The notes: generated by a model from the letters alone, not told the origin. 37,002 nucleotides of DNA from Candidatus Zhuqueibacterota bacterium (GCA_022616415.1 JAKEEU010000431.1:1-37002); one strand, 5' to 3'. Positions 9,418-16,800 are shown, counted from the stretch's first letter. A program made the numbers and translations.

Positions 9418-9648
9418 TCAAACTTTTTTTGAAGCAGAGATGAATTCTGCCACAGTGAGATTGGCCGAGCGTATAAGCCCTCGAAGCGTTCCCTTCGCCA
9501 CTTCTTTGTGATCTGGTATGGATAGCGTGGCTATGTGGTCTTCCTTTACCATGATGATGTGACTGCCACGCTGTCGAACGACTTGCCAGCCAAAGTATTC
9601 AAACACTCGAACTGCTTTGCGGCCGCTCATTGCAGGTATCGCTGGCAT
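9418..9648 (-). CDS. hicA: HicA family mRNA interferase toxin
   Basis: The 76-aa protein carries the HicA double-stranded-RNA-binding-like fold. A basic N-terminus (SGRKAVRVFEYFGW) is followed by VVRQRGSHIIM, which holds the catalytic histidine of the G-S-H motif, and then LSIPDHKEVAKGTLRGLIR. The length is normal for the family. HicA cleaves mRNA and is neutralised by HicB. Its ATG overlaps the hicB stop by one base (TAATG), so translation is coupled. Here the antitoxin gene comes first. Confidence 0.93.
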   Translation of the reverse strand: MPAIPAMSGRKAVRVFEYFGWQVVRQRGSHIIMVKEDHIATLSIPDHKEVAKGTLRGLIRSANLTVAEFISASKKV

Positions 9649-9854
9649 TACGCGACCACCTCTACTTGTTTTGTTTCAACTGTTAATGGAAGGCCGCGTT
9701 CAGCCCGCACCTCAAGACATAATTGAATCGCTTCTTTTATGTTTTTCAAAGCTTCTTGCTTAGTTTTCCCTTGACTAATGCATCCAGGGATCGAAGGGCA
9801 TTCCACAATCCACATTCCATCCTCATCACGATCTAGGACAACGTTGAATTGCAT
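9648..9854 (-). CDS. hicB: HicB family antitoxin
   Basis: The 68-aa protein matches the partial RNase H-like fold of short HicB antitoxins. DEDGMWIVECPSIPGCISQG is the hallmark '..dg.y.ve.P.lpGc.sqG.t' segment, followed by TKQEALKNIKEAIQLCLE. No C-terminal DNA-binding domain is evident, so autoregulation may be weak or absent. A GGAG precedes the ATG by about nine bases. It is encoded directly before hicA in the same transcript. Confidence 0.93.
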   Translation of the reverse strand: MQFNVVLDRDEDGMWIVECPSIPGCISQGKTKQEALKNIKEAIQLCLEVRAERGLPLTVETKQVEVVA

Positions 9855-9902
9855 GGCTGTTTCTCCGGTTGGATTATTAAAATTTCACAAAGCAATAATA
9901 TT

Positions 9903-10289
9903 TCATTTCAAGTCCATGTGCTTGACCGGCACTAATCGATGGCCAACCATATCCACGGCAGCCATCGATTGCCCGAGAACGATATAACCAACCAGCGGTT
10001 CATAAACGCCTTTCGTGGGTTGCATCTCGAGAAAAGCGACTTCACTGAAAATTGGATCAAAGCCTTCGATTTGAATCTTGACCGGTCCGCAAACTTCGCC
10101 ATCGACCTCTCTTTGATCGGCAACTTCCAACTTAACCATTCGAGTGGCAGCGAACTGTCCAAAACGATCTTTCCAGGCTTTAGGCAATACTAGCAAAGAC
10201 GCCCCGGTATCCACCAATGCATCAAAGCGGCTTGAATTTTCAGGTTGCAAGGGATTTGCAACCTCGACTTGAGCAATAATGCGGCCCAT
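9903..10289 (-). CDS. Retropepsin-like (clan AA) aspartic protease
   Basis: This 128-aa protein has the aspartic protease signature FDALVDTGASLLVLP, with catalytic Asp27 in D-T-G-A. A C-terminal VLGQSMAAVDMVG resembles the second conserved strand of retropepsins. It is the size of one retropepsin lobe and should work as a homodimer. No signal peptide is visible, so it is presumably cytoplasmic. A GAGGTG Shine-Dalgarno overlaps the stop of the preceding 73-aa gene, eight bases away, so the two genes are a translationally coupled pair. The substrate is unknown. The pair lies between two subunits of the molybdenum enzyme, next to hicBA. Confidence 0.82.
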   Translation of the reverse strand: MGRIIAQVEVANPLQPENSSRFDALVDTGASLLVLPKAWKDRFGQFAATRMVKLEVADQREVDGEVCGPVKIQIEGFDPIFSEVAFLEMQPTKGVYEPLVGYIVLGQSMAAVDMVGHRLVPVKHMDLK

Positions 10290-10297
10290 AAATCACC

Positions 10298-10519
10298 TCA
10301 AATGATTTCAAAAGAAGCTGGCCTGGCTGCAAATTCATCTACCCGTCCATCATCGGCTTGAACGATCTCATAGCCGATTCCTGCGTCGTCCAAGATTTTC
10401 AGATAGCGGGCAGCAACTTCAAAAACGTCGTTTGGCAAACCACGAGCACGGCCTTTGGTGGCCAATTCGTAAAAGCCATTAATTTGATCTCGTTTGGTTT
10501 TGAACTTGATGCTAACCAT
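10298..10519 (-). CDS. Small protein paired with the aspartic protease
   Basis: I chose the ATG at 10519, which has a GAGGTG Shine-Dalgarno just upstream; a GTG at 10525 is the alternative. The product is 73 aa: a basic N-terminus (MVSIKFKTKRDQINGFYEL) and then a mixed helix/strand body. I do not recognise a family and see no cysteines or membrane segment. It lies eight bases upstream of the retropepsin gene and was probably inherited with it. Partner, substrate or regulator of the protease are all possible, but only the tight coupling supports this. Confidence 0.7.
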   Translation of the reverse strand: MVSIKFKTKRDQINGFYELATKGRARGLPNDVFEVAARYLKILDDAGIGYEIVQADDGRVDEFAARPASFEII

Positions 10520-10576
10520 GAGCACCTCACTGTAACTGAGCGCTTTGCTCCTGAAGGAGCTACTACGAACGAGAAG

Positions 10577-12904
10577 TTACGCCACCACCGCGCGTGGCCG
10601 AATCTTGCGTAACTCTCGCTTGCCGTACATCTCCTTCCAAATTTTATCTGCGGTCATCGGCAGGCTGCGCATGCGTACGCCGGTGGCGTCATAAATCGCA
10701 TTCGCGACCGCGGGCAGAATCGGCAGCAGCGGGCCTTCGCCGGCTTCCTTGGCGCCGAAGGGGCCTTCGGGATCGTCGCTCTCGACGATGATGACGTCCA
10801 CTTCCGGCATTTGCATCGGCGTCAGCGTGCGATAGTCGAGAAAATTCGGGCCGAGAATGTTGCCGCGATTGTACGGCATTTCTTCCATCAGCGCCTGGCC
10901 TAGGCCCATGTGAATGCAGCCTTCGATCTGTCCCGCCACGGCGAGCGGATTGAGCGCTTTGCCGCAATCGTGCGCCGCCCATACTTTCTCGACACGGGTC
11001 TCGCAGGTTTCGAGATCGACCGTCACTTCGGCAATGTAGCATTGAAAACTGTAGGTCGGTGAGAGTCCGGCGCGCGCGCCTTTGAATTTGCCGCCAATCG
11101 GCGGCGGGCCCATGTATTTGCCCTTCGCAATCAGAGCGCCGTTGTTCGCCAGCGCCTTTTCCAAAGCTTGCATAAACGTCACGCGCACGCGCGGATCGGG
11201 CGTATAAATCAATTCTTCATTTTGCAGAACGAATCCCTCCGCCGGATAGCCGGTGATTTTCTGTGCCGCATTAGCCAACTTCTCGCGAATCTTCAACGCC
11301 GCTTCACGCGCCGCATTGCCGGCCATGAAAGTGACGCGGCTCGAGTACGAGCCGAGATCGATGGGATCGGCGTCGGAATCGCTGGAGAAGATGCGAATAC
11401 GATCCAAATTCACCCCGAGCGGCTCGGCGACGCATTGCGCCAGCATGGTGTCGCTGCCCTGCCCGATTTCCGCGGCCATGCAATGCGCCGTAATGCCGCC
11501 GTCCATGTCGATCTTCAAATGCACGGTCGATTGCGGCAGCTCGTTGAAATGAATGCGGTGCGCGCTGCCGCTGATATAAAAGCCGCACGCCACGCCGATG
11601 CCGCGGCCGGGCGGCAGCTTGCGAAATTTTTTGTCCCATCCCGAAGCCTGGCGCGCGCGCTCGATGCACTCCTTCGTGCCGTTGCTGGTAATGCGAAATT
11701 CATTGATCGTTTTCGAATTCGGCGGCAGCAAATTTTGCAAACGAAAATCGCAGGGATCAAGCTTGGCGGCTTCGCAAAGCTCGTCGATGAGCACCTCCAT
11801 CGCAAAGCGCGAGTTCACCGCGCCGTGGCCGCGCATCGCGCCAGACGGCGGCTTGTTGGTGTAAACGCGCTTGCCGCTGTAGCGGAAATTCGGAATGATG
11901 TACGGCCCCATGCACAGCACGCCGTTGTAGTAGGTCGAGACCACGCCGAAGCTGCCCCACGCGCCGCCGTCGATGCGCGCTTTGAGATCGAGAAAAGTCA
12001 ATTTGCCTTTCTCGTCGATGCCCATGGCAATTTGGGTCCTGGTTGGATGCCGGCCGTGGTTGGTAATAAAAACTTCTTCGCGATCAAACAGGATTTTCAC
12101 CGGCCGCCGGCATTTGCGCGAGAGCAGCGCCGCGATCATCTCGTGTGGAAACGGATCGCTCTTGCCGCCGAACGCGCCGCCGACCATCGGGCGGATGACG
12201 CGAATGCGGTGCATCGGCACGTCGAGCACTTTGGCCAGCGCGCGGTGCAGATAGTGCGGCACTTGCTGCGCCGACCACACCGTCATGCGATCGTCGGCGT
12301 CGTAATGCGCGATCACGCAATGCGGCTCGGTGAAAGCATGCGTGACGCCGTCAAACTCAAATTCGGCTTCGCGCACATAAGCGCTGCCGGCGCGGGCGGC
12401 TTCGACATCGCCGAAATTTTGATCGACTTCTTTGTGAATATTCGTGCCGTTGACCGTTTCGGGATGAATCGGCTCGGCTGCCGGTTTCAAGCTGTCTTCA
12501 ATTTTTCTGTATTCCGGCAACTCTTCGTATTCGACCTTTATTAGCGAGAGCGCTTGCAGCGCGATTTCTTCATCATCCGCAGCAACGCCGGCGACACAAT
12601 CGCCGATGTAAATGACTTTGTCAACCGCCATCGCGGTTTCATCTTCGCTGATGGGCAGCACGCCAAAAGTATTCGGCGCTTCTTTGCCGATGACGATCGC
12701 GTGTACGCCGGGCAGCGCTTCAGCCTCGCTCGTCTCGAGCTTCACGATGCGCGCGTGTGGCACCGGACTCCGCAAAATTTTGCCGACGAGCATGCCGGGC
12801 AGCTTGATGTCGTCGGTGTAAATCCCCTCGCCGGTGGTTTTCTTCAAACCGTCGATGAGCGGAACGGGTTTGCCAATAATATTGGTAGGTTGGGTGATTT
12901 GCAT
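10577..12904 (-). CDS. Molybdopterin-binding large subunit of a molybdenum hydroxylase
   Basis: This 775-aa protein is a full-length catalytic subunit of the xanthine dehydrogenase family, close in size to the alpha subunit of 4-hydroxybenzoyl-CoA reductase. The N-terminal a/b hammerhead domain begins near GKPVPLIDGLKKTTGEGIY. Cofactor-binding signatures follow: MVGGAFGGK, PPSGAMRGHG, AAEIGQGSDTM and GPFGAKEAGEGPLLPILPA. The last contains the glutamate expected to act as the catalytic base. There is no Tat or Sec signal, so it should be cytoplasmic. It assembles with the 2Fe-2S subunit (14399-14989) and the FAD subunit (8439-9407). In most operons these genes are adjacent; here they are separated by cassettes. 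The substrate is not determined, and aromatic CoA esters, aldehydes or N-heterocycles remain possible. Confidence 0.95.
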   Translation of the reverse strand: MQITQPTNIIGKPVPLIDGLKKTTGEGIYTDDIKLPGMLVGKILRSPVPHARIVKLETSEAEALPGVHAIVIGKEAPNTFGVLPISEDETAMAVDKVIYIGDCVAGVAADDEEIALQALSLIKVEYEELPEYRKIEDSLKPAAEPIHPETVNGTNIHKEVDQNFGDVEAARAGSAYVREAEFEFDGVTHAFTEPHCVIAHYDADDRMTVWSAQQVPHYLHRALAKVLDVPMHRIRVIRPMVGGAFGGKSDPFPHEMIAALLSRKCRRPVKILFDREEVFITNHGRHPTRTQIAMGIDEKGKLTFLDLKARIDGGAWGSFGVVSTYYNGVLCMGPYIIPNFRYSGKRVYTNKPPSGAMRGHGAVNSRFAMEVLIDELCEAAKLDPCDFRLQNLLPPNSKTINEFRITSNGTKECIERARQASGWDKKFRKLPPGRGIGVACGFYISGSAHRIHFNELPQSTVHLKIDMDGGITAHCMAAEIGQGSDTMLAQCVAEPLGVNLDRIRIFSSDSDADPIDLGSYSSRVTFMAGNAAREAALKIREKLANAAQKITGYPAEGFVLQNEELIYTPDPRVRVTFMQALEKALANNGALIAKGKYMGPPPIGGKFKGARAGLSPTYSFQCYIAEVTVDLETCETRVEKVWAAHDCGKALNPLAVAGQIEGCIHMGLGQALMEEMPYNRGNILGPNFLDYRTLTPMQMPEVDVIIVESDDPEGPFGAKEAGEGPLLPILPAVANAIYDATGVRMRSLPMTADKIWKEMYGKRELRKIRPRAVVA

Positions 12905-12952
12905 GGAATCACTTTGCGTTGGGTTTAAAGAACCGATTTAAATTTTGGTTGA

Positions 12953-13804
12953 TTAATATCTCACCTCAGTCTGACGGTTGTCGAAATCCAGCTCAACCTT
13001 CGGTCGCAAATCCAAAAGCGGGCCACGGCCTATCAAAGCCGACCGATTCGGATTGATTTGGACGAACGGGCTGTTCATCCAATTCAAGACACAAAAAATA
13101 TTCTTTTCTATACGGCGGGTGGTTCCTTGATTATCTGCCAGTATAACCCCAAGTCGTTTAGCAACGAATTGATACGGATTATTCAAGTGCATAGCCGACC
13201 TCCGAGGATCACGAAAATTGACGGTGACAACCTTTGCTGAAACCAAAAGCAAGTAATCAGCATAGATTTCCCAAGCCCCAGTGTCAAAGTCAGCCTCGAC
13301 TAAACTTATCCCAGTATTTCCAGCAATCGCAACAGAAATAACAGGGTAAAAATCCACCGTTGCCAATACGGTCGGGTGCCACGCGCCACCGGGTTCTTCA
13401 ATTGCCAAAATCAGGGGATTAAAAAAAACAAAGGGGTATTTTCCAAACTTTTGGCAAAGCTGCGCGAAATCTTCATCGTTTGGGTAAGAATCCATCGATT
13501 CGCCAGAGGCAGCAACTTCCCCATCAACGACCATCATCCAAGCTGCGTGCAGCGTTTCAAATTTCTCTTTAACCCATTCGGCATTTTCGTTTTCCGCGCC
13601 ATCGAGAAATTTTAGTTTTTCGTCGTCGGAAAGCGCCTCATAAGCTGTAACAGAAATATTGCAGTTTTTGAATTGGGGCTTCGTCTTGCTCAAAGGCTTG
13701 GCATCTACTCTGCCAAAATCAGGAACCAAATTGAGCAACTGTTGTCTTTCCAGCGGACTGAGCCGGCGAATTTGATCAGCCAGTTGTTCGACAGGAGTTA
13801 TCAT
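12953..13804 (-). CDS. DUF5678-like domain fused to a divergent retropepsin domain
   Basis: This 283-aa protein starts at an ATG with an excellent GGAGGTGA Shine-Dalgarno. Residues 1-30 form an amphipathic helix (LSPLERQQLLNLV). Residues 85-130, including AAWMMVVDGEVAASGESMD, resemble DUF5678 modules. The C-terminal half looks like a clan AA protease: Asp174 lies in VEADFDTGAWEIYAD, and ALIGRGPLLDLRPKVELDF (256-274) resembles the conserved 'lLGrd.L......LDF' strand. The DUF5678 and protease assignments are by eye and not certain. It has no signal peptide or membrane segment. It is the second DTG-containing protein in this operon, lying between the 2Fe-2S and molybdopterin subunit genes. Confidence 0.7.
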   Translation of the reverse strand: MITPVEQLADQIRRLSPLERQQLLNLVPDFGRVDAKPLSKTKPQFKNCNISVTAYEALSDDEKLKFLDGAENENAEWVKEKFETLHAAWMMVVDGEVAASGESMDSYPNDEDFAQLCQKFGKYPFVFFNPLILAIEEPGGAWHPTVLATVDFYPVISVAIAGNTGISLVEADFDTGAWEIYADYLLLVSAKVVTVNFRDPRRSAMHLNNPYQFVAKRLGVILADNQGTTRRIEKNIFCVLNWMNSPFVQINPNRSALIGRGPLLDLRPKVELDFDNRQTEVRY

Positions 13805-13849
13805 TCGAGTATCACCTCCACGATGTCACGACGTTTGAAGTCGGGTTGT

Positions 13850-14278
13850 TTAGGTCCAGAGAAAACTTCGAATCTCAATCAAGCGGTGCAAATTTTTCTG
13901 GTCTTCTTCATGCCATTTCTGCTCGAGTTTCTGGTCTTTTCTCAAAGCCTGGTAGTATTTGGCATATTTCTTTTTATCCGGCTTCACCAACTGCATGGAC
14001 TCCGCGCCTGGAATCTTTTTAAACCTCATGGGAGGCCTTTTCAATGCTTTGTCATCCAGCGGGCTTTTCCTTGCCGGGCGAGTTACCTTCCACCATCTGT
14101 AAAGCGATTGAATCTCTTTCCAGGCTTTTTTATCAGTTTCGGTCGAATTCCAATTGATCGTTTTCTCGGATTTTTCTTGCTCGATGTAATCCACCAACAA
14201 TTGGAATGCCGCATGCAAAAGCACCTCATCCTTGTCGTGCCATTTGTTGCTTAGAGTTTTAATCTTGAGCGTCAACAT
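13850..14278 (-). CDS. Conserved hypothetical protein, phage-like
   Basis: This 142-aa protein is rich in charged and aromatic residues, with motifs such as KWHDKDEVLLHAAFQLLVDY, WKEIQSLYRWWKVTRP and DDKALKRPPMRF. From memory these resemble uncharacterised proteins found in phage genomes, but I cannot name a family. No membrane segment or catalytic motif is evident. It is encoded co-directionally between the VapC remnant and the retropepsin-fusion gene, which fits a gene carried in by a mobile element. Confidence 0.7.
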   Translation of the reverse strand: MLTLKIKTLSNKWHDKDEVLLHAAFQLLVDYIEQEKSEKTINWNSTETDKKAWKEIQSLYRWWKVTRPARKSPLDDKALKRPPMRFKKIPGAESMQLVKPDKKKYAKYYQALRKDQKLEQKWHEEDQKNLHRLIEIRSFLWT

Positions 14279-14303
14279 GAACGATCATCCCATTGGAAAT
14301 GTG

Positions 14304-14402
14304 TTAGCCATTTTTTAATAACCGCCGCGCCATGACACGATGTGATTCGCCTTTCAATACCAATCTAACTGCTGCACGGGCGTCGATGAAAAGTTCGCTC
14401 AT
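14304..14402 (-). pseudogene. Truncated VapC-like PIN toxin
   Basis: This 32-codon ORF begins MSELFIDARAAVRLVLKGES. It resembles the start of PIN-domain toxins (hydrophobic strand, first acidic residue Asp7, then an amphipathic helix) but stops where the domain should continue for about 100 more residues. It overlaps the stop of the preceding gene by ATGA, exactly as vapC overlaps vapB in intact modules. Only one of the usual PIN acidic residues remains, so it should be inactive. Confidence 0.6.
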
Positions 14403-14989
14403 AGACGACTCGCCCGCTCCTCGCGGATTTGCCTGATGTCTTCCGCAGAATCAAACTGCCCTTCAATGCTTTCGCCAATCGCATCTAATTCTGCCAGCGA
14501 CGCTTCGGCCATTATTTCACGTTTCTGCCGCGCCACCGCCTCAATCGCCTCCACGATTTTGATGTATCCCGTGCAGCGGCACATATTGCCGGAGATCGCC
14601 TCTTCAATTTCGTCGCGCGAGGGATGCGGATGCATGTCGAGAAACGCTTTTGCGGTCATGATGAAGCCTTGCGTGCAGAAGCCGCATTGCGAGCCGCCGT
14701 GCTCCGTGAAAGCGCGTTGCAGCGGATGCAGCAGGCCGTTGCACTTCAAACCTTCGATCGTGGTGATCTCGTGGCCGACGGCTTCCAGAGCCATCGTGAG
14801 ACACGAAAGCCGCGCGCGGCCATCGATGTGCACCGTGCAGCAGCCGCAGGTGCCCATATCGCAGCCGCGCTTGGTGCCGGTGAGATTGAGGTTCTCGCGA
14901 ATGACGTCGAGCAGCACGTCATACGACCGGACCGCGACTTCATACGTCGAGCCGTTAATGCTCAGGGTAACGAGTTTTTTATTCGGCAT
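14399..14989 (-). CDS. 2Fe-2S subunit of a molybdenum hydroxylase with a VapB-like C-terminal tail
   Basis: I use the ATG at 14989 (MPNKKLVTLSING), giving 196 aa. The plant-type ferredoxin site is GCDMGTCGCCTVHIDG...RLSC. The second cluster site is CGFCTQGF...CRCTGY. These are the two 2Fe-2S centres of the small subunit, which links the molybdenum site to FAD. Typical small subunits end about 10-20 residues after the CRCTGY helix, near 155-165 aa. This one continues with AELDAIGESIEGQFDSAEDI and ends REERASRL, which resembles the toxin-binding end of VapB-type antitoxins. A vapC-like stub follows with an ATGA overlap. The enzyme part looks intact; the tail is probably a captured antitoxin end. 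Confidence 0.92.
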   Translation of the reverse strand: MPNKKLVTLSINGSTYEVAVRSYDVLLDVIRENLNLTGTKRGCDMGTCGCCTVHIDGRARLSCLTMALEAVGHEITTIEGLKCNGLLHPLQRAFTEHGGSQCGFCTQGFIMTAKAFLDMHPHPSRDEIEEAISGNMCRCTGYIKIVEAIEAVARQKREIMAEASLAELDAIGESIEGQFDSAEDIRQIREERASRL

Positions 14990-15016
14990 ACGCAACAAGC
15001 TTTTTGATAAAACAAC

Positions 15017-15349
15017 TCAGTTCATGCTCATGAGGCCGGCCGCCTCTTTTTCTTTTTGCAGGGCTGTTTTCAAGGCCCGGCCACAGTTTTCACTACAAGC
15101 AACAAATACGACGTCGTAACCGTCCTTTTTCGCCGGCGAGCCTTTGGGAGCCACGAAACCCTCGACTCGTTTTTTCGCCAATGCCAGATGCAATGGAATA
15201 AATTTGCCTTCATGATTACTCAAATCGATCCCCGGCAGCTTTTTAGTCGCGATCGAGAACACCTCGGTATCTGGGGGGATTTTGGTATTGCACCAAGCGC
15301 ATATCAATACTAAAGAGCCTTGCTTGGCGCGCCGTTTTCGTTTAGCCAT
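15017..15349 (-). CDS. Small zinc-ribbon-like hypothetical protein
   Basis: This 110-aa basic protein starts MAKRKRRAKQGS. It contains a CAWC pair near residue 17 and a CSENC pair near residue 84, an arrangement that suggests a four-cysteine zinc site. No larger family is recognised. A GGGAG Shine-Dalgarno lies eight bases upstream of its ATG and touches the stop of the preceding 54-codon ORF. It is the gene before the 2Fe-2S subunit in the same transcript; a link to the enzyme is not shown. Confidence 0.72.
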   Translation of the reverse strand: MAKRKRRAKQGSLVLICAWCNTKIPPDTEVFSIATKKLPGIDLSNHEGKFIPLHLALAKKRVEGFVAPKGSPAKKDGYDVVFVACSENCGRALKTALQKEKEAAGLMSMN

Positions 15350-15360
15350 TTTTAGACTCC

Positions 15361-15525
15361 CTAAGAAACCGTCACATTAGCTCGCAGCCACTTACCCATT
15401 TCAGCAGCTACGCTTTTGCCGACGTACGGATGCGCGCTGTATTTGGTCCAAAACCACGGACCGTCGACGTGGCGATGAACGTTGACTAATTTGCGGGGGC
15501 GATATTCTTGAAATTGCAGGTCCAT
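15361..15525 (-). CDS. Short ORF resembling the start of a radical SAM protein
   Basis: This 54-codon ORF begins MDLQFQEYRPRKLVNVHRHV and continues GPWFWTKYSAHPYVG. The second part resembles the segment just before the CxxxCxxC cluster motif in spore-photoproduct-lyase-like radical SAM proteins ('..s.NPYvGC..gC.YCy'). The cysteines are absent: after YVG the sequence becomes KSVAAEMGKWLRAN and stops. It could be a truncated fragment with a replaced end or a real small protein. It is first after the proposed promoter and ends 11 bases before the next gene. Confidence 0.45.
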   Translation of the reverse strand: MDLQFQEYRPRKLVNVHRHVDGPWFWTKYSAHPYVGKSVAAEMGKWLRANVTVS

Positions 15526-15584
15526 GAATATTTTTTGAACCGATAGCCCGTCAATCGGTCATCGCAAAATAGATGATTTGATAT

Positions 15585-15613
15585 ATGATACGACAGAGGC
15601 GGGAAGGAGTCAA
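15585..15613 (-). promoter_or_regulatory. Sigma-70-type promoter for the molybdenum-hydroxylase operon
   Basis: On the minus strand TTGACT (15613-15608) and TATCAT (15590-15585) are separated by exactly 17 bases. The site lies in the gap after the anti-sigma gene and about 60 bases before the first ORF of the operon. No other minus-strand promoter of this quality was noticed down to 7762. Confidence 0.6.
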
Positions 15614-15628
15614 GGACTTTTTCCGTGA

Positions 15629-16240
15629 TCACGAGCTGCGGCGGTTGGCCTGCCGCACCCAGCTTTCGATGAGCACGGAGACTTTTGCCACCAGGTAAGT
15701 CAATATCAAGATCATGATCAGATTGAAAGCCTGCGGCATCGTTTCTTTGCCAAAAGACTTTTCGAGCAAATCGTTCGCGGTGGGGAAGAAAGAAAAAATC
15801 TTCGCCAGCAGACGCTGGCAAGTCTGTACGAATGCCGTGGCGCCGGCGGCAGCCAAACCCTGCTGAATGGCGGCGAGCCATTGCGCGAGGTGTTGCGCCG
15901 CCGCATGCAACTCGAAATTTTTAAAGCCAAGCCACAACGCCGTGGCGATCAAAAAAGCGCATCCGGCATAAACTGCGGCGCGCCTCCAATTAAAACCGGT
16001 TTTCGCTCGCGCGGATGCCGTCATCGGCTCGAGGCGAGCTAAAATTTTTGCGGTAAAATCCGCAGGAAGCGCCGGCGCCGGATCATTCGCGAGGGCGGCC
16101 AGCATGCGCTGCTGAATTTGAAAATGGGCGCGGCAAGCCGGGCACGCGTCGAGATGCGCTTGCAGGCCGGACGGCAGTTGCCATGCGCCCTGATGGCCTT
16201 CGTGGCCGTCGATTTGGAGGCGAAATTGCTTGCAGTTCAT
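15629..16240 (-). CDS. Membrane anti-sigma factor with an N-terminal zinc finger
   Basis: This 203-aa protein begins with a zf-HC2-like module in which HLDACPACR (near residue 29) supplies the H-x3-C-x2-C zinc ligands typical of anti-sigma factors. Hydrophobic segments follow near AVYAGCAFLIATALWLGF and FNLIMILILTYLVAKVSVLI, so it should sit in the inner membrane with the zinc domain in the cytoplasm. Its start overlaps the sigma factor stop by four bases. It should hold the adjacent ECF sigma factor inactive until an envelope signal arrives; the signal is unknown. Confidence 0.88.
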   Translation of the reverse strand: MNCKQFRLQIDGHEGHQGAWQLPSGLQAHLDACPACRAHFQIQQRMLAALANDPAPALPADFTAKILARLEPMTASARAKTGFNWRRAAVYAGCAFLIATALWLGFKNFELHAAAQHLAQWLAAIQQGLAAAGATAFVQTCQRLLAKIFSFFPTANDLLEKSFGKETMPQAFNLIMILILTYLVAKVSVLIESWVRQANRRSS

Positions 16241-16800
16241 GCGACCAACTCCTCGTGCGGAATCTTATCGAGCAACCGCTCGCGCAGCATGGCGCGGGCG
16301 CGGAACAAATGCGTCTTGACGCTGCTCATCGGTATTTGCACGATTTCCACGATTTCCTGATAAGCCAGATGCTGAATGTGAAACAGGACGAGCACGGTGC
16401 GATATTTCACCGGCAGCGTTTCGATCACCGCCAATATCCTTTCCCGCAAATCTTCTTCGGCAAAATCAAATTCCGGTGATTCGACAAACGGCAGCTCTGC
16501 GGCCGGCGTGCTCTCGATTTTCTGCGCTTTGAAACGCTTGCGGCTTTCCAAAAGATTGAGACAGGTGTTCACGCAAATCCGGTAAATCCAGGTTGAAAAA
16601 GTGGCCTCTTCGCGAAAGCTCTCCAGGCCGCGATACGCCCGGAGAAAAGTATCCTGGCTGGCTTCTTCGGCGTCTTCGCGGTTGCCGAGAATCCGCGAGG
16701 TGGTATGGAAGATGCGCGCCTTGTAACGGTCGATCAGCCCGGCGAAAGCTTGTTGATCGCCGGCGCGTGTGCGCGTAATCAGCTCGTTATCAGTGTTCAT
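16237..16800 (-). CDS. ECF-family RNA polymerase sigma factor
   Basis: This 187-aa protein has the two-domain ECF layout. Region 2 includes FAGLIDRYKARIFHTTSRIL and DAEEASQDTFLRAYRGL, then FSTWIYRICVNTCLNLL. Region 4 includes YRTVLVLFHIQHLAYQEI and PMSSVKTHLFRARAMLRERL, the promoter -35-reading helix-turn-helix. Its gene overlaps the anti-sigma gene, the standard arrangement for co-regulated pairs. Such sigma factors usually transcribe their own operon, but I did not find a convincing ECF promoter upstream. Confidence 0.95.
   Translation of the reverse strand: MNTDNELITRTRAGDQQAFAGLIDRYKARIFHTTSRILGNREDAEEASQDTFLRAYRGLESFREEATFSTWIYRICVNTCLNLLESRKRFKAQKIESTPAAELPFVESPEFDFAEEDLRERILAVIETLPVKYRTVLVLFHIQHLAYQEIVEIVQIPMSSVKTHLFRARAMLRERLLDKIPHEELVA

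Noticed and set aside
10547..10560. GCTCC/GGAGC hairpin before the molybdopterin subunit stop region
   Set aside because: Only five base pairs with no T tract on either strand. It is not supported as a terminator or attenuator.
11168..12544. 458-codon ORF on the plus strand
   Set aside because: It lies entirely antisense to the well-supported molybdopterin subunit gene and has an Arg/His/Ala-rich composition typical of shadow frames.
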